Part shown: positions 29,505 through 38,120 of the stretch, piece by piece
Layout: every line of letters starts with the position of its first letter
Position numbering within the stretch: the stretch's first letter is position 1
Origin: Neptunicella marina
GTDB lineage: Bacteria; Pseudomonadota; Gammaproteobacteria; Enterobacterales; Alteromonadaceae
Direction: 5' to 3'
DNA: 64,000 nucleotides
Assembly (NCBI RefSeq): GCF_014270035.1
Contig: NZ_JACNEP010000008.1
Span: forward strand, 1-64,000
Program-made: the position numbers and the translations under genes
Notes under the pieces: generated by a model
The model's database searches: none
Seen by the model: the letters and a program-made list of their open reading frames with translations, nothing else
What the model was told of the DNA's origin: nothing

Positions 29505-31094
29505 ATGGGTTTTAAGTTATCTGCATTATCACTTGCTTTGGTGGGTTGTCTTACCGCGCAACCTGCGCAGGCTCAAACTAACAGTACCGGCATTAAAGTT
29601 GAGCCCGGACTCACTTTGTGGCGCATTGCCTATACTTATCCGCAAAGGGGAAATTTGAGCGTTGATAAGATGATGGAACTTATATTTTTTGCTAATCCGC
29701 AGGCGTTTAGCAGTGACGATTACACCAGTTTGCGTGCCGGTTCTGTTTTAGTGATGCCGCAAACTGAATCTCAGCAAAGCGTTGCAAGTACGCAAAATAA
29801 GGTTTTAGAGCCTGAGCAGGAGCAAAATCCTGAAACCCCACAAACATCGGTAACAGCTGCACCGAAAGCCCAGCCTCCTAAGAATGTCACGCCGGTGAGC
29901 AGTGTCAGTGATACAACTGATTATTCAAATTATGTTTTTCCTGAAGAGTCAAAACAAAGTGCCTTGCAAACAGATGGAAAACTTGCGCTGGAAACACGTT
30001 ATTTCCCTCAGGATGCGGCTTACACTGGTCAATCTCAGACGCAATTTTCTGGCAGTGCTTTACTTGAGTTTTATCTGCCATGGAATGATGAATACGATGG
30101 CATTAGTTTTAGTCCTTATTATCGTTACGACAGCGAAGATGAAGAGCGCACCCACGCCGATATTCGTGAATTAAAGTATTTCCATGTAGGCGATAGCTGG
30201 GAAGTACATGTGGGCATCGATAAAGTATTTTGGGGAGTAACTGAAACATTACACCTGGTTGATATTGTTAATCAGACCGATTTTGTTGAAGCACCGGATG
30301 GCGAAGACAAACTAGGCCAGCCTATGGTGCATCTTTCAACCCTGCATGACTGGGGCACCCTAGACTTTTTTGTTTTACCTTACTTCCGTGAACGGACTTA
30401 TCCTGGCTGGGAGGGGCGTTTACGTGGGCCTTTAGCGGTAGATCCCGACAAGGTTATTTATGAGTCCGCTCAGGAGCAAAAACATGTGGATTATGCGATG
30501 CGCTGGTCGCATAGCTGGAATAACTGGGAAACGGCACTTTCAGCGTTTAAAGGTACTTCACGGGAGCCGCAACTGATTAATTCGCAAAATGCTGATGGCC
30601 AGTTGCAGGCTTTAGCCTTTTACCCGCAAATTACTCAGGTTGGTATTGAGTCGCTGTATATAGTGAACAGCTGGATTTGGAAGCTGGAAGCCATTCGTCG
30701 CCAAGGTAATTTAATTGAAGATTACACTGCCAGTGATATTGGGTTTGAATACACCTTTTATGGGGTAAATGATTCAGTGATCGATGTGGGGCTGTTAATG
30801 GAACATCAGTATGACAGCCGGGGTGCAGGTATCAGCATGTCGCAAAACGATTTGTTTATCGGTACCCGCATTGCGTTTAACGATGTGGATGGCAGCGAAA
30901 TTCTCGCTGGATTTGCACAGGATTTAGATTACAGCGATAGCCGAAGTATGTTGCTGGAAGCCAAAACCCGTTTATCTCCTGCGTGGACCGCTAATCTGGA
31001 TATCTGGTTATTTGATGGTAAATCCCCTGAGGAAATGAGTTACTGGATACGCCAGGATGATTTTGTGCAGTTAAGTGTCGAGTATCACTTCTAA
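29505..31094 (+). CDS. Outer-membrane barrel protein with FimV/LysM-like N-terminus
   Basis: A 529-residue exported protein with a signal peptide (about 1-23, ending PAQAQ). Residues about 29-86 resemble the FimV N-terminal LysM-like domain (GLTLWRIAYTYPQ, MMELIFFANPQAF, LRAGSVLVMP). A Pro/Gln-rich linker (about 87-150) leads to a beta-rich domain with alternating aromatic strands that ends in YHF, the usual C-terminal signal for outer-membrane barrels. It closes the operon with the RND exporter and LolA-like protein and could be their outer-membrane outlet or acceptor (inference). I do not recognise the barrel family with certainty. Confidence 0.75.
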   Translation: MGFKLSALSLALVGCLTAQPAQAQTNSTGIKVEPGLTLWRIAYTYPQRGNLSVDKMMELIFFANPQAFSSDDYTSLRAGSVLVMPQTESQQSVASTQNKVLEPEQEQNPETPQTSVTAAPKAQPPKNVTPVSSVSDTTDYSNYVFPEESKQSALQTDGKLALETRYFPQDAAYTGQSQTQFSGSALLEFYLPWNDEYDGISFSPYYRYDSEDEERTHADIRELKYFHVGDSWEVHVGIDKVFWGVTETLHLVDIVNQTDFVEAPDGEDKLGQPMVHLSTLHDWGTLDFFVLPYFRERTYPGWEGRLRGPLAVDPDKVIYESAQEQKHVDYAMRWSHSWNNWETALSAFKGTSREPQLINSQNADGQLQALAFYPQITQVGIESLYIVNSWIWKLEAIRRQGNLIEDYTASDIGFEYTFYGVNDSVIDVGLLMEHQYDSRGAGISMSQNDLFIGTRIAFNDVDGSEILAGFAQDLDYSDSRSMLLEAKTRLSPAWTANLDIWLFDGKSPEEMSYWIRQDDFVQLSVEYHF

Positions 31095-31115
31095 TATCTG
31101 TGCCCGGTTACTTTT

Positions 31116-31724
31116 TTAGGTCTTAAATACCGTCAGATGCCAGTGCCAGCGAATTGCCATTAAGCGCAGTATCAAGGTAGTGGCGCCGCCAAGTAACATG
31201 CAAAACACCGCATCTAAACCCAACGACCATAATAAACAACATAAACTGCCACCGATTATGCAGGTGGTGGCATAAAGCTCGCCTTTTAGTACAAGCGGGA
31301 TCTCCCGGCACATCACATCACGGATAAGCCCACCAAATACGCCCGTCATGGTGCCCATTACCACCGCTGCCAACATAGGCACACCCAGACTTAGCGCTTT
31401 TTGCACTCCCATAATATTAAAAAATGCCAAACCAATGGCATCGGCAATCAGTAAAAAACGTAAGGGAAAATAATGTTTGTGGCGCAGCCACAATATACAG
31501 AAAAAAGCCGCAATTAAGATGGCATACAAATAGCTGTTATCCTGTACCCAGAAAACCGGTACATCGAGGATCAGGTCGCGAACCGTGCCACCACCAATCG
31601 CAGTAACGGATGCCAGCACAATCACACCAAATCCATCCATATGTTTTTTGTGTGCCATCAGGGTGCCGGAAATCGCAAAAACGATCACGCCGAGTATGTC
31701 AAACCAGTGCAATAAATCCTTCAT
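31116..31724 (-). CDS. TRIC/UPF0126 family cation channel protein (YicG-like)
   Basis: A 202-residue integral membrane protein with seven predicted helices forming two repeats, each with the conserved glycine-rich segment (GGGTVRDLIL and GGLIRDVMCREIP). These are the UPF0126 signatures now placed in the trimeric intracellular cation (TRIC) channel family, which conduct monovalent cations. AGG lies 8 nt upstream of the ATG. Physiological role unknown. It is convergent with the barrel-protein gene and divergent from the ilvDA leader. Confidence 0.9.
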   Translation of the reverse strand: MKDLLHWFDILGVIVFAISGTLMAHKKHMDGFGVIVLASVTAIGGGTVRDLILDVPVFWVQDNSYLYAILIAAFFCILWLRHKHYFPLRFLLIADAIGLAFFNIMGVQKALSLGVPMLAAVVMGTMTGVFGGLIRDVMCREIPLVLKGELYATTCIIGGSLCCLLWSLGLDAVFCMLLGGATTLILRLMAIRWHWHLTVFKT

Positions 31725-31788
31725 TTCGGTTGCCTACTTATAGCCAGCGATACTGCTTTATAACAATTTTGTAGAGGAATTGCTTGAT

Positions 31789-31819
31789 TTGATTCAGTTT
31801 TGCATGGTAACTGTATAGA
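31789..31819 (+). promoter_or_regulatory. Possible promoter of the ilvDA leader
   Basis: A -10-like TATAGA (31814-31819) lies 19 nt after a -35-like TTGATT (31789-31794). The spacing is longer than ideal. It would start transcription near 31826, about 14 nt before the leader peptide ATG, as expected of an attenuated operon. Confidence 0.35.
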
Positions 31820-31839
31820 TAGTGTCACATGGAGCAAAC

Positions 31840-31917
31840 ATGCCGCGATTATTTAACCTGATTACTCTTCTGATTATTAACCTGGTGGTGATTATTCCCA
31901 TTGGGGATTTGGAGTGA
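31840..31917 (+). CDS. ilv leader peptide (attenuation regulator), 25 residues
   Basis: A 25-codon reading frame too short for ordinary gene finders. It starts with ATG preceded by GGAG at 5 nt and reads MPRLFNLITLLIINLVVIIP, then five more residues before TGA. Fifteen of the 25 residues are Leu, Ile or Val, including runs LLII and VVII, which are the end products of the pathway encoded downstream. It is followed by alternative RNA hairpins and a T-run terminator 124 nt before ilvD. This is the classic layout of ribosome-stalling attenuation. It has no role other than being translated. Confidence 0.9.
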   Translation: MPRLFNLITLLIINLVVIIPIGDLE

Positions 31918-31967
31918 GCGGCAAAAAGTAAAACACCCAAACCCCCGACCAGCATCGGGGGTTTTTT
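31903..31967 (+). terminator. ilvDA attenuator: antiterminator and terminator arms
   Basis: The terminator is a 10-bp stem AAACCCCCGA (31939-31948) / TCGGGGGTTT (31955-31964) with loop CCAGCA and a T run. An alternative pairing joins GGGGATTTGG (31903-31912, the end of the leader peptide) to CCAAACCCC (31937-31945), which would destroy the terminator. A small hairpin ATTCCC / GGGGAT inside the leader frame can sequester the antiterminator arm. A ribosome stalled at the Val-Val-Ile-Ile codons would favour antitermination; one reaching the TGA would cover the arm and allow termination. Confidence 0.88.
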
Positions 31968-32041
31968 GTATTAAATTAAGCAGTTTAGTGCCGCGAGACA
32001 GCGACACTTCTATCAATGATTGAAATAAACAGGAAACCATC

Positions 32042-33886
32042 ATGCCAAAATTACGTTCAGCAACATCCACTCAGGGTCGCAATATGGCCGGTGCCCGTGC
32101 ACTATGGCGTGCCACCGGAATGAAAGACGGAGATTTTGGTAAACCCATTATTGCAATTGCCAACTCATTCACTCAGTTTGTACCCGGACATGTGCATCTA
32201 AAAGATATGGGGCAACTGGTGGCGCGCTCGGTCGAAGCTGCCGGAGGCGTTGCCAAAGAATTTAATACGATTGCGGTAGATGACGGTATTGCCATGGGGC
32301 ACAGTGGCATGTTGTACAGCTTGCCATCACGTGAATTAATTGCTGATGCCGTAGAGTATATGGCCAATGCCCATTGTGCCGATGCGCTGGTGTGTATTTC
32401 AAACTGCGACAAAATTACTCCGGGCATGTTGATGGCGGCACTGCGTTTAAATATTCCTGTGGTATTTGTTTCCGGTGGGCCGATGGAAGCGGGTAAAACC
32501 AAACTGTCTGATCAAATCATCAAGCTGGATTTGGTGGATGCTATGGTGGCAGCGGCTGATGACAAAGTTACCGATGAACAAACCGATCAAATTGAACGCT
32601 CTGCCTGCCCTACCTGTGGTTCCTGTTCAGGCATGTTTACTGCCAATTCCATGAACTGTTTAACTGAAGCGCTGGGGTTATCTTTACCGGGTAACGGCTC
32701 TCTGCTGGCAACTCATGCTGATCGTGAAAACCTGTTTAAACGTGCGGGTAGTCTGGTGGTTGAGCTTTGTGAACGTTATTACCGGAATGATGATGAATCT
32801 GCTCTGCCGCGTAATATCGCTAATTTCACTGCTTTCCAGAATGCCATGAGTCTGGATATCGCCATGGGTGGTTCAACTAATACTATTTTGCATTTACTGG
32901 CTGCTGCGCAGGAAGCGGAAGTCGACTTTACTATGAAAGATATCGATGAACTTTCGCGTAAAGTGCCGCATTTATGCAAAGTTGCCCCTTCAACCCAGAA
33001 ATACCATATGGAAGACGTGCATCGCGCAGGCGGTGTGCTGGGTATTCTGGCTGAACTGAATCGTGCCGGATTATTGCAGGACAGTGCCGGTCATATTTTG
33101 GGTGGCAGCATTGGTCAGGTCATTCGCCAGTGGGATGTGATGGAAGCTGATAACGACGATGCGCGCTATTTTTACCGTGCCGGTCCGGCAGGTATTCGCA
33201 CGACTCAGGCCTTTAGTCAGGACTGCCGTTATCCCGATGCGGATACTGATCGTGAACAAGGTTGTATTCGTAGCTTAGAAAACGCATTCAGTCAGGAAGG
33301 TGGTCTGGCGGTATTATCCGGTAATCTGGCTGAAAAGGGCTGTATCGTAAAAACTGCTGGTGTGGATGAATCGATTTTAACTTTTAGTGGCCCTGCGCGA
33401 ATTTTTGAAAGTCAGGATGAGGCGGTCGCTGCGATTTTAAATGACAAAATTGTCGCTGGTGATGTGGTGGTGATCCGCTATGAAGGGCCAAAAGGTGGTC
33501 CGGGTATGCAGGAAATGCTGTACCCAACGTCCTATTTAAAATCCAAAGGTCTGGGCAAATCCTGTGCCCTGATCACCGATGGGCGTTTTTCTGGTGGCAC
33601 ATCGGGTTTATCTATTGGGCACGTTTCGCCAGAGGCCGCCAGCGGTGGTGCAATTGCACTGGTGCAGGAAGGTGACACTATCAATATTGATATCCCCAAA
33701 CGCACAATTGAGATTGCAATTTCCGATGAGGAAATGGGAGCACGTCGTCAGCAAATGGATAACAATCCTAAAGGCTGGAAACCCGTTAGCCGCCAACGTG
33801 AAGTTTCCTTGGCGTTAAAAGCCTATGCCATGCTTGCTACCAGTGCCGATCAGGGCGCGGTTCGTGATAAAAGTCTGTTTGAATAA
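32042..33886 (+). CDS. ilvD: Dihydroxy-acid dehydratase
   Basis: IlvD dehydrates dihydroxy acids to 2-keto acids, the third step of Ile/Val synthesis, using an iron-sulfur cluster. The 614-residue protein has the two family signatures, [12 protein letters not shown] (Cys122) and [19 protein letters not shown] (Cys189, Cys192, Cys195), and Asp81 for Mg2+. Length is that of the long [4Fe-4S]-type enzyme. AGGAAACC precedes the ATG. It follows the leader/attenuator and is co-transcribed with ilvA 9 nt downstream. Confidence 0.98.
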   Translation: MPKLRSATSTQGRNMAGARALWRATGMKDGDFGKPIIAIANSFTQFVPGHVHLKDMGQLVARSVEAAGGVAKEFNTIAVDDGIAMGHSGMLYSLPSRELIADAVEYMANAHCADALVCISNCDKITPGMLMAALRLNIPVVFVSGGPMEAGKTKLSDQIIKLDLVDAMVAAADDKVTDEQTDQIERSACPTCGSCSGMFTANSMNCLTEALGLSLPGNGSLLATHADRENLFKRAGSLVVELCERYYRNDDESALPRNIANFTAFQNAMSLDIAMGGSTNTILHLLAAAQEAEVDFTMKDIDELSRKVPHLCKVAPSTQKYHMEDVHRAGGVLGILAELNRAGLLQDSAGHILGGSIGQVIRQWDVMEADNDDARYFYRAGPAGIRTTQAFSQDCRYPDADTDREQGCIRSLENAFSQEGGLAVLSGNLAEKGCIVKTAGVDESILTFSGPARIFESQDEAVAAILNDKIVAGDVVVIRYEGPKGGPGMQEMLYPTSYLKSKGLGKSCALITDGRFSGGTSGLSIGHVSPEAASGGAIALVQEGDTINIDIPKRTIEIAISDEEMGARRQQMDNNPKGWKPVSRQREVSLALKAYAMLATSADQGAVRDKSLFE

Positions 33887-33895
33887 GGATATACA

Positions 33896-35440
33896 GTGAC
33901 AGTTAGTAATAGCGAGTACTTACATAAGATACTGTTGTCGCCTGTATATGAGGCTGCGGTTAAGACTGACCTGGTAAAAATGGAGCGATTATCAGAAGAG
34001 TTTGGCAATCAGATTTTTCTTAAACGCGAAGACCAGCAACCAGTAAAGTCATTTAAACTGCGTGGTGCTTATAATCGTATTAGTCAGTTAAGTCAGGAAC
34101 AACTGGATGCGGGTGTGATTGCCGCATCAGCAGGCAATCATGCTCAGGGTGTGGCTTATTCTGCTAAGCGTAAAGGCATTAAAGCAGTCATTGTGATGCC
34201 GGAAACCACCCCGGAAATTAAAATTGAAGCCGTTAGAAATTTCGGTGGTGAATGGGTCGAAGTGGTGCTGCACGGCACTAATTTTGATGCAGCGAGTAAA
34301 TACAGTCGCGAATTGGCAGCAAAACAAGGCTATACCCTTATTCCTCCCTTTGATGATCCGGATGTGATTGCAGGTCAGGGCACCATTGCGCGTGAAATGC
34401 TGGAACAACAACCGGATATCGATACTCTGTTTGTTGCAGTCGGTGGTGGTGGATTAATTTCCGGTATTGCGGTGTTTCTTAAACAACTCAAACCTGACAT
34501 CAAAATCATTGCGGTGGAATCGGATGAATCCGCGTGTTTGCAAGCAGCATTGCAAGCCGGTAAGCCGGTGGAATTGCCGTCTGTGGGGATTTTCGCCGAC
34601 GGTGTGGCGGTTAAATTAATTGGTGAAGAGCCGTTTCGTTTATGCCAGCAATATGTGGATGAAGTTATCACGGTAAATAGCGACGAAATCTGCGCAGCAA
34701 TTAAAGATATTTTTGATGATACGCGTGTGATTGCTGAACCTGCCGGTGCGTTATCAGTAGCGGCCATTCGCAAGTATCTGCAAGCTAACCCTGGGGTTAA
34801 AAACCACCAGATTGGCGGCATTTTGTGTGGTGCTAACATCAACTTCCATACATTGCGTTATGTTTCGGAGCGTTGTGAATTAGGTGAGCAAAAAGAAGTG
34901 GTATTCGCCACGCAATTGCCGGAAAAAACCGGTGCATTTCGTCAGTTTTGCAGCCTGTTAGGTGGCCGCGCAATCACTGAGTTTAACTATCGCTATGCTA
35001 ATCCTAAACAAGCACATGTTTTTGTGGGATTAAAGTTACGGGAAGGGCGTAAGGAATTTGAACGAATCACCCAAACTTTAACCGCGCAGCACTACCCGGT
35101 GTCGGATTTATCTGATAACGAAATGGCTAAATTACATGTGCGTTATATGGTTGGTGGACGTCCTATCGGGCTTAAAAATGAACGGATTTATTCATTCCAG
35201 TTTCCGGAGCATCCGGGCGCGTTAATGACTTTTCTGGATACGTTGGGCGAGCGCTGGGATATCACCTTATTCCATTACCGCAATCATGGTGCAGCCGATG
35301 GTTTGGTGTTGGTGGGTTTTGATATTCCTCCTGCGTCTCAGGGGGACTTTGATCAGCATCTGGAGCAGCTGGGTTACCTGTTTGTCGAACAAACCGATAA
35401 CCCGGCGTATAAATTCTTTTTATCGGATATCGAAGGATAA
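33896..35440 (+). CDS. ilvA: Threonine dehydratase (biosynthetic, allosteric)
   Basis: IlvA deaminates threonine to 2-oxobutyrate, the first committed step to isoleucine. The 514-residue protein starts with GTG (AGGATATACA upstream). The PLP lysine is K54 in SFKLRGAYN, the phosphate-binding glycine loop is VGGGGLISG, and the C-terminal 180 residues form two ACT-like regulatory domains (QLPEKTGAFRQF and FPEHPGALMTFL), so isoleucine inhibition is expected. It is the second gene of the attenuated ilvDA operon. RidA encoded elsewhere in the window removes its reactive product intermediates. Confidence 0.97.
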   Translation: MTVSNSEYLHKILLSPVYEAAVKTDLVKMERLSEEFGNQIFLKREDQQPVKSFKLRGAYNRISQLSQEQLDAGVIAASAGNHAQGVAYSAKRKGIKAVIVMPETTPEIKIEAVRNFGGEWVEVVLHGTNFDAASKYSRELAAKQGYTLIPPFDDPDVIAGQGTIAREMLEQQPDIDTLFVAVGGGGLISGIAVFLKQLKPDIKIIAVESDESACLQAALQAGKPVELPSVGIFADGVAVKLIGEEPFRLCQQYVDEVITVNSDEICAAIKDIFDDTRVIAEPAGALSVAAIRKYLQANPGVKNHQIGGILCGANINFHTLRYVSERCELGEQKEVVFATQLPEKTGAFRQFCSLLGGRAITEFNYRYANPKQAHVFVGLKLREGRKEFERITQTLTAQHYPVSDLSDNEMAKLHVRYMVGGRPIGLKNERIYSFQFPEHPGALMTFLDTLGERWDITLFHYRNHGAADGLVLVGFDIPPASQGDFDQHLEQLGYLFVEQTDNPAYKFFLSDIEG

Positions 35441-35444
35441 ACGA

Positions 35445-35696
35445 TTATTTGTCGGCAGCCTGTTTTTCCAGTTCGGAAATGCGGGCTTCCAGCTCCGTCA
35501 GTTTTTCGCGGGTGCGAATTAAAATCTGGCTTTGAATATCAAATTCTTCACGACTAACAACATCCAGCTTGCTTAACTGGCTTTGCAGAATTTGTTTAAC
35601 CTTAGATTCAGCACCTTCCGCCATGTTTTTAAGACCTGGTGGAACCGCTTCTGAGATTTGCTTGGCAATGTCTTCAATTTTCTGAGCGTTAATCAT
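35445..35696 (-). CDS. ubiK: UbiK family ubiquinone-biosynthesis accessory factor
   Basis: An 83-residue protein of the UbiK/YqiC/BMFP family. It has an N-terminal amphipathic segment (INAQKIEDIAKQISEAVP, PGLKNM) and a C-terminal coiled coil (REKLTELEARISELEKQ). UbiK assists the soluble Ubi complex with UbiJ in ubiquinone synthesis. Length and heptad pattern are typical. It converges with ilvA (4-nt gap) and is divergent from rep. Confidence 0.9.
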   Translation of the reverse strand: MINAQKIEDIAKQISEAVPPGLKNMAEGAESKVKQILQSQLSKLDVVSREEFDIQSQILIRTREKLTELEARISELEKQAADK

Positions 35697-35772
35697 GTTT
35701 GTTTCCTGGCTGGTTAAGTGCTTATTGTAACCGAATAATTGGTTTTATCGCGAGTTTGTTGCGCAAGGTTAG

Positions 35773-35801
35773 AATCCTAGAATTAATTAGGATTATTTTT
35801 T
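35773..35801 (+). promoter_or_regulatory. Hairpin with T run upstream of rep
   Basis: AATCCTA (35773-35779) and TAGGATT (35788-35794) form a perfect 7-bp inverted repeat with an 8-nt loop, followed by ATTTTTTA. It lies 33 nt before the rep ATG in the divergent ubiK-rep gap. It could be a leader terminator for rep or an operator; nothing else supports either reading. Confidence 0.35.
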
Positions 35802-35833
35802 ACAATCCCCGCCCCCAGTGATCAGGTAAAACC

Positions 35834-37849
35834 ATGAAGCTTAATCCGGCGCAAAATGAAGCAGTAACTTATATTTCCGGCCCCTGTCTGGTGCTGGCCG
35901 GTGCCGGTAGTGGTAAAACCCGGGTTATTACCAATAAAATTGCCTATCTGGTGCGTGAGTGTAATTTGCCAGCAAGGCACATTGCAGCCGTTACCTTTAC
36001 CAATAAAGCCGCGCGTGAAATGAAAGAACGTGTAGGTCAAACCTTAGGTAAAAAAGAAGCCAGAGGCCTTAAGGTTGCGACCTTCCACACACTTGGCTTA
36101 AGTATCATCAAATCTGAGGTTAAACATCTGGGCATCAAACCTGGTTTCTCATTGTTTGATGATAAAGACACCATGGCGCTGTTGAAGGATTTAACTGAAG
36201 CTGAGTTTGATGGTGACAAAGAGTTACTTCAAAGCCTGCAAACTGCAATATCCAACTGGAAGAATGACCTAAAAACCCCGGAACAGCTGGTTAAAATGCA
36301 ATTGCCAGCCGCCGAGGTCGAATTTGCACGTTTTTATCAACATTACCAAAACCACTTACGAGCCTATAACGCACTGGATTTTGATGATCTGATCCTGATG
36401 CCAACTTTGTTATTAAAACAAAATGAAGCAGTGCGCAAAAAATGGAATATGCGCATTAAATATTTACTGGTGGATGAGTATCAGGATACCAATACCAGTC
36501 AGTATGAACTGGTGCGACTGATAGTGGGTGAGCGCTCGCATTTTACCGTGGTGGGTGATGATGATCAGTCCATTTATTCCTGGCGTGGCGCACGTCCGCA
36601 AAATCTGGAGTTGCTGCAAAAAGATTTTCCAGGCTTGCGCGTGATTAAGCTCGAGCAAAACTACCGTTCGTCTGAGCGAATACTGCATTGTGCAAATATC
36701 CTGATCCAAAACAACCCACACGTGTTCGAGAAAAAGCTATTTTCGACGTTAGGTCAGGGTGAAAAACTCAAGGTTATTCCCACTAAAAACGAAGAACACG
36801 AAGCCCAGCAAGTAGTGGCCGAACTTATGGCACATAAGTTTATGAACGGCTCTAACTTCAAAGATTACGCCATTTTGTACCGTGGTAATCACCAGTCCCG
36901 TTTGTTTGAAAAAACACTGATGAGTAACCGCATACCCTACAAAATAAGTGGTGGCATGTCGTTTTTTGGTCGTGCAGAAGTTAAAGACATTATGGCGTAT
37001 TTACGTTTGATGGTGAATCAGGATGATGACAATGCCTTGTTGCGGGTGATTAACACGCCACCACGAGGCATTGGGCGAACCAGTCTGGAAAAGCTGGGAA
37101 ATTTTGCCAATGAATTGCGTGTGAGTATTTTTGAAGCGGCATGTCATCCGCGTTTGCAGGACGTGATTTCGGGTAAACCGCTGATGGCGATTGAACAATT
37201 TAGTCGCTGGATTGTGGAATTATCGGATAATGCCGAACGTGGCGATACCATTGCCGTGGTGCGTGACTTAATTAAAACCATGCAGTATGAAGAATACTTG
37301 TATGAAACCAGTGCCAGTCCTAAAGCGGCAGAAATGGCCATGGCTAATATCAGCACCTTATTTGGCTGGATTAGCAGTATGCTCGAAGGTGACGAGTTAA
37401 ATCCACCGATGACATTGTTAGAGGTCATTAATCGCCTTATTTTGCGTGACATGATGGAACGTGGTGAGGATGAAGATGATTCGGATCAGGTACAGCTTAT
37501 GACCTTCCATGCATCCAAAGGTCTCGAATTTCCGTTTGTATTTATGGTTGGTATGGAAGAAGGATTGTTGCCACACCAATCGAGTATTGATGAAGATAAT
37601 ATTGAAGAAGAACGCCGGCTGGCTTATGTGGGCATTACACGTGCACAGCAGGAATTATTTTTCACGCTGGCGAGAGAAAGACGCCAGTACGGCGAAGTAA
37701 TAAACCCCGAGCACAGCCGCTTCCTCGATGAACTGCCTTTTGACGATGTGGTATGGCAGGATAAAAAACAGCCGGTAAATAAAGAAGAGCGGCAACGTAA
37801 AGGAGAAGTGGGTATTGCTAATTTGCGTGGTTTATTAAATAAAGACTAA
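35834..37849 (+). CDS. rep: ATP-dependent DNA helicase Rep (UvrD/Rep superfamily 1)
   Basis: Rep is a 3'-5' helicase that helps replication forks through protein roadblocks and restart. The 671-residue protein has Walker A GAGSGKT (23-29), motif [15 protein letters not shown], and the C-terminal motifs [14 protein letters not shown] and [12 protein letters not shown]. The Rep-like N-terminus [14 protein letters not shown] and the length favour Rep over UvrD. It stops two bases before an inverted-repeat element that separates it from the convergent GGDEF/EAL gene. Confidence 0.95.
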   Translation: MKLNPAQNEAVTYISGPCLVLAGAGSGKTRVITNKIAYLVRECNLPARHIAAVTFTNKAAREMKERVGQTLGKKEARGLKVATFHTLGLSIIKSEVKHLGIKPGFSLFDDKDTMALLKDLTEAEFDGDKELLQSLQTAISNWKNDLKTPEQLVKMQLPAAEVEFARFYQHYQNHLRAYNALDFDDLILMPTLLLKQNEAVRKKWNMRIKYLLVDEYQDTNTSQYELVRLIVGERSHFTVVGDDDQSIYSWRGARPQNLELLQKDFPGLRVIKLEQNYRSSERILHCANILIQNNPHVFEKKLFSTLGQGEKLKVIPTKNEEHEAQQVVAELMAHKFMNGSNFKDYAILYRGNHQSRLFEKTLMSNRIPYKISGGMSFFGRAEVKDIMAYLRLMVNQDDDNALLRVINTPPRGIGRTSLEKLGNFANELRVSIFEAACHPRLQDVISGKPLMAIEQFSRWIVELSDNAERGDTIAVVRDLIKTMQYEEYLYETSASPKAAEMAMANISTLFGWISSMLEGDELNPPMTLLEVINRLILRDMMERGEDEDDSDQVQLMTFHASKGLEFPFVFMVGMEEGLLPHQSSIDEDNIEEERRLAYVGITRAQQELFFTLARERRQYGEVINPEHSRFLDELPFDDVVWQDKKQPVNKEERQRKGEVGIANLRGLLNKD

Positions 37850-37851
37850 AT

Positions 37852-38120
37852 TAGAGCGTGTTGATCTTTGCGGTATATTTTTGCAACGAGTTGCGCGGTA
37901 TTTAAACCATGAAGCACGAATGTGGTGTAGCTGTTCTACATAAATGAGTGCTGAAGCAGTAGAAATGCCGCGCAAACGTTGCCCGAAGGGTTCGTCCTAA
38001 AACACTTTTCACTCTTTGTTGCTTATTTTTGACTTAATCCATTAGGCCTGCAAATAAGCGTCGCGATTAAAAAGTGTTTAGTTAGAACAAAATTCATACC
38101 GCAAAGATCAACACGCTCTA
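37852..38120. mobile_element. MITE-like element, copy 1 (25-bp perfect terminal inverted repeats)
   Basis: A 269-bp non-coding element bounded by a perfect 25-bp inverted repeat, 37852-37876 and 38096-38120, each beginning TAGAGCGTGTTGATC. It lies exactly between the 3' ends of rep and the GGDEF/EAL gene, and its last TA supplies the TAG stop codon of the latter. TA at both ends would fit a TA-target-site transposon remnant. Read on the minus strand, its interior aligns along its whole length with the element at 58311-58591, in conserved blocks such as ATCGCGACGC, AACAAAGAG, GAACCCT..GGGCA and CATTTCTAC. No transposase is encoded. It may also act as a two-way terminator. Confidence 0.75.

Noticed and set aside
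37852-38120. Reading the inverted-repeat element as a CRISPR array or insertion sequence
   Set aside because: There are only two inverted arms, no direct repeats with spacers, and no transposase frame.
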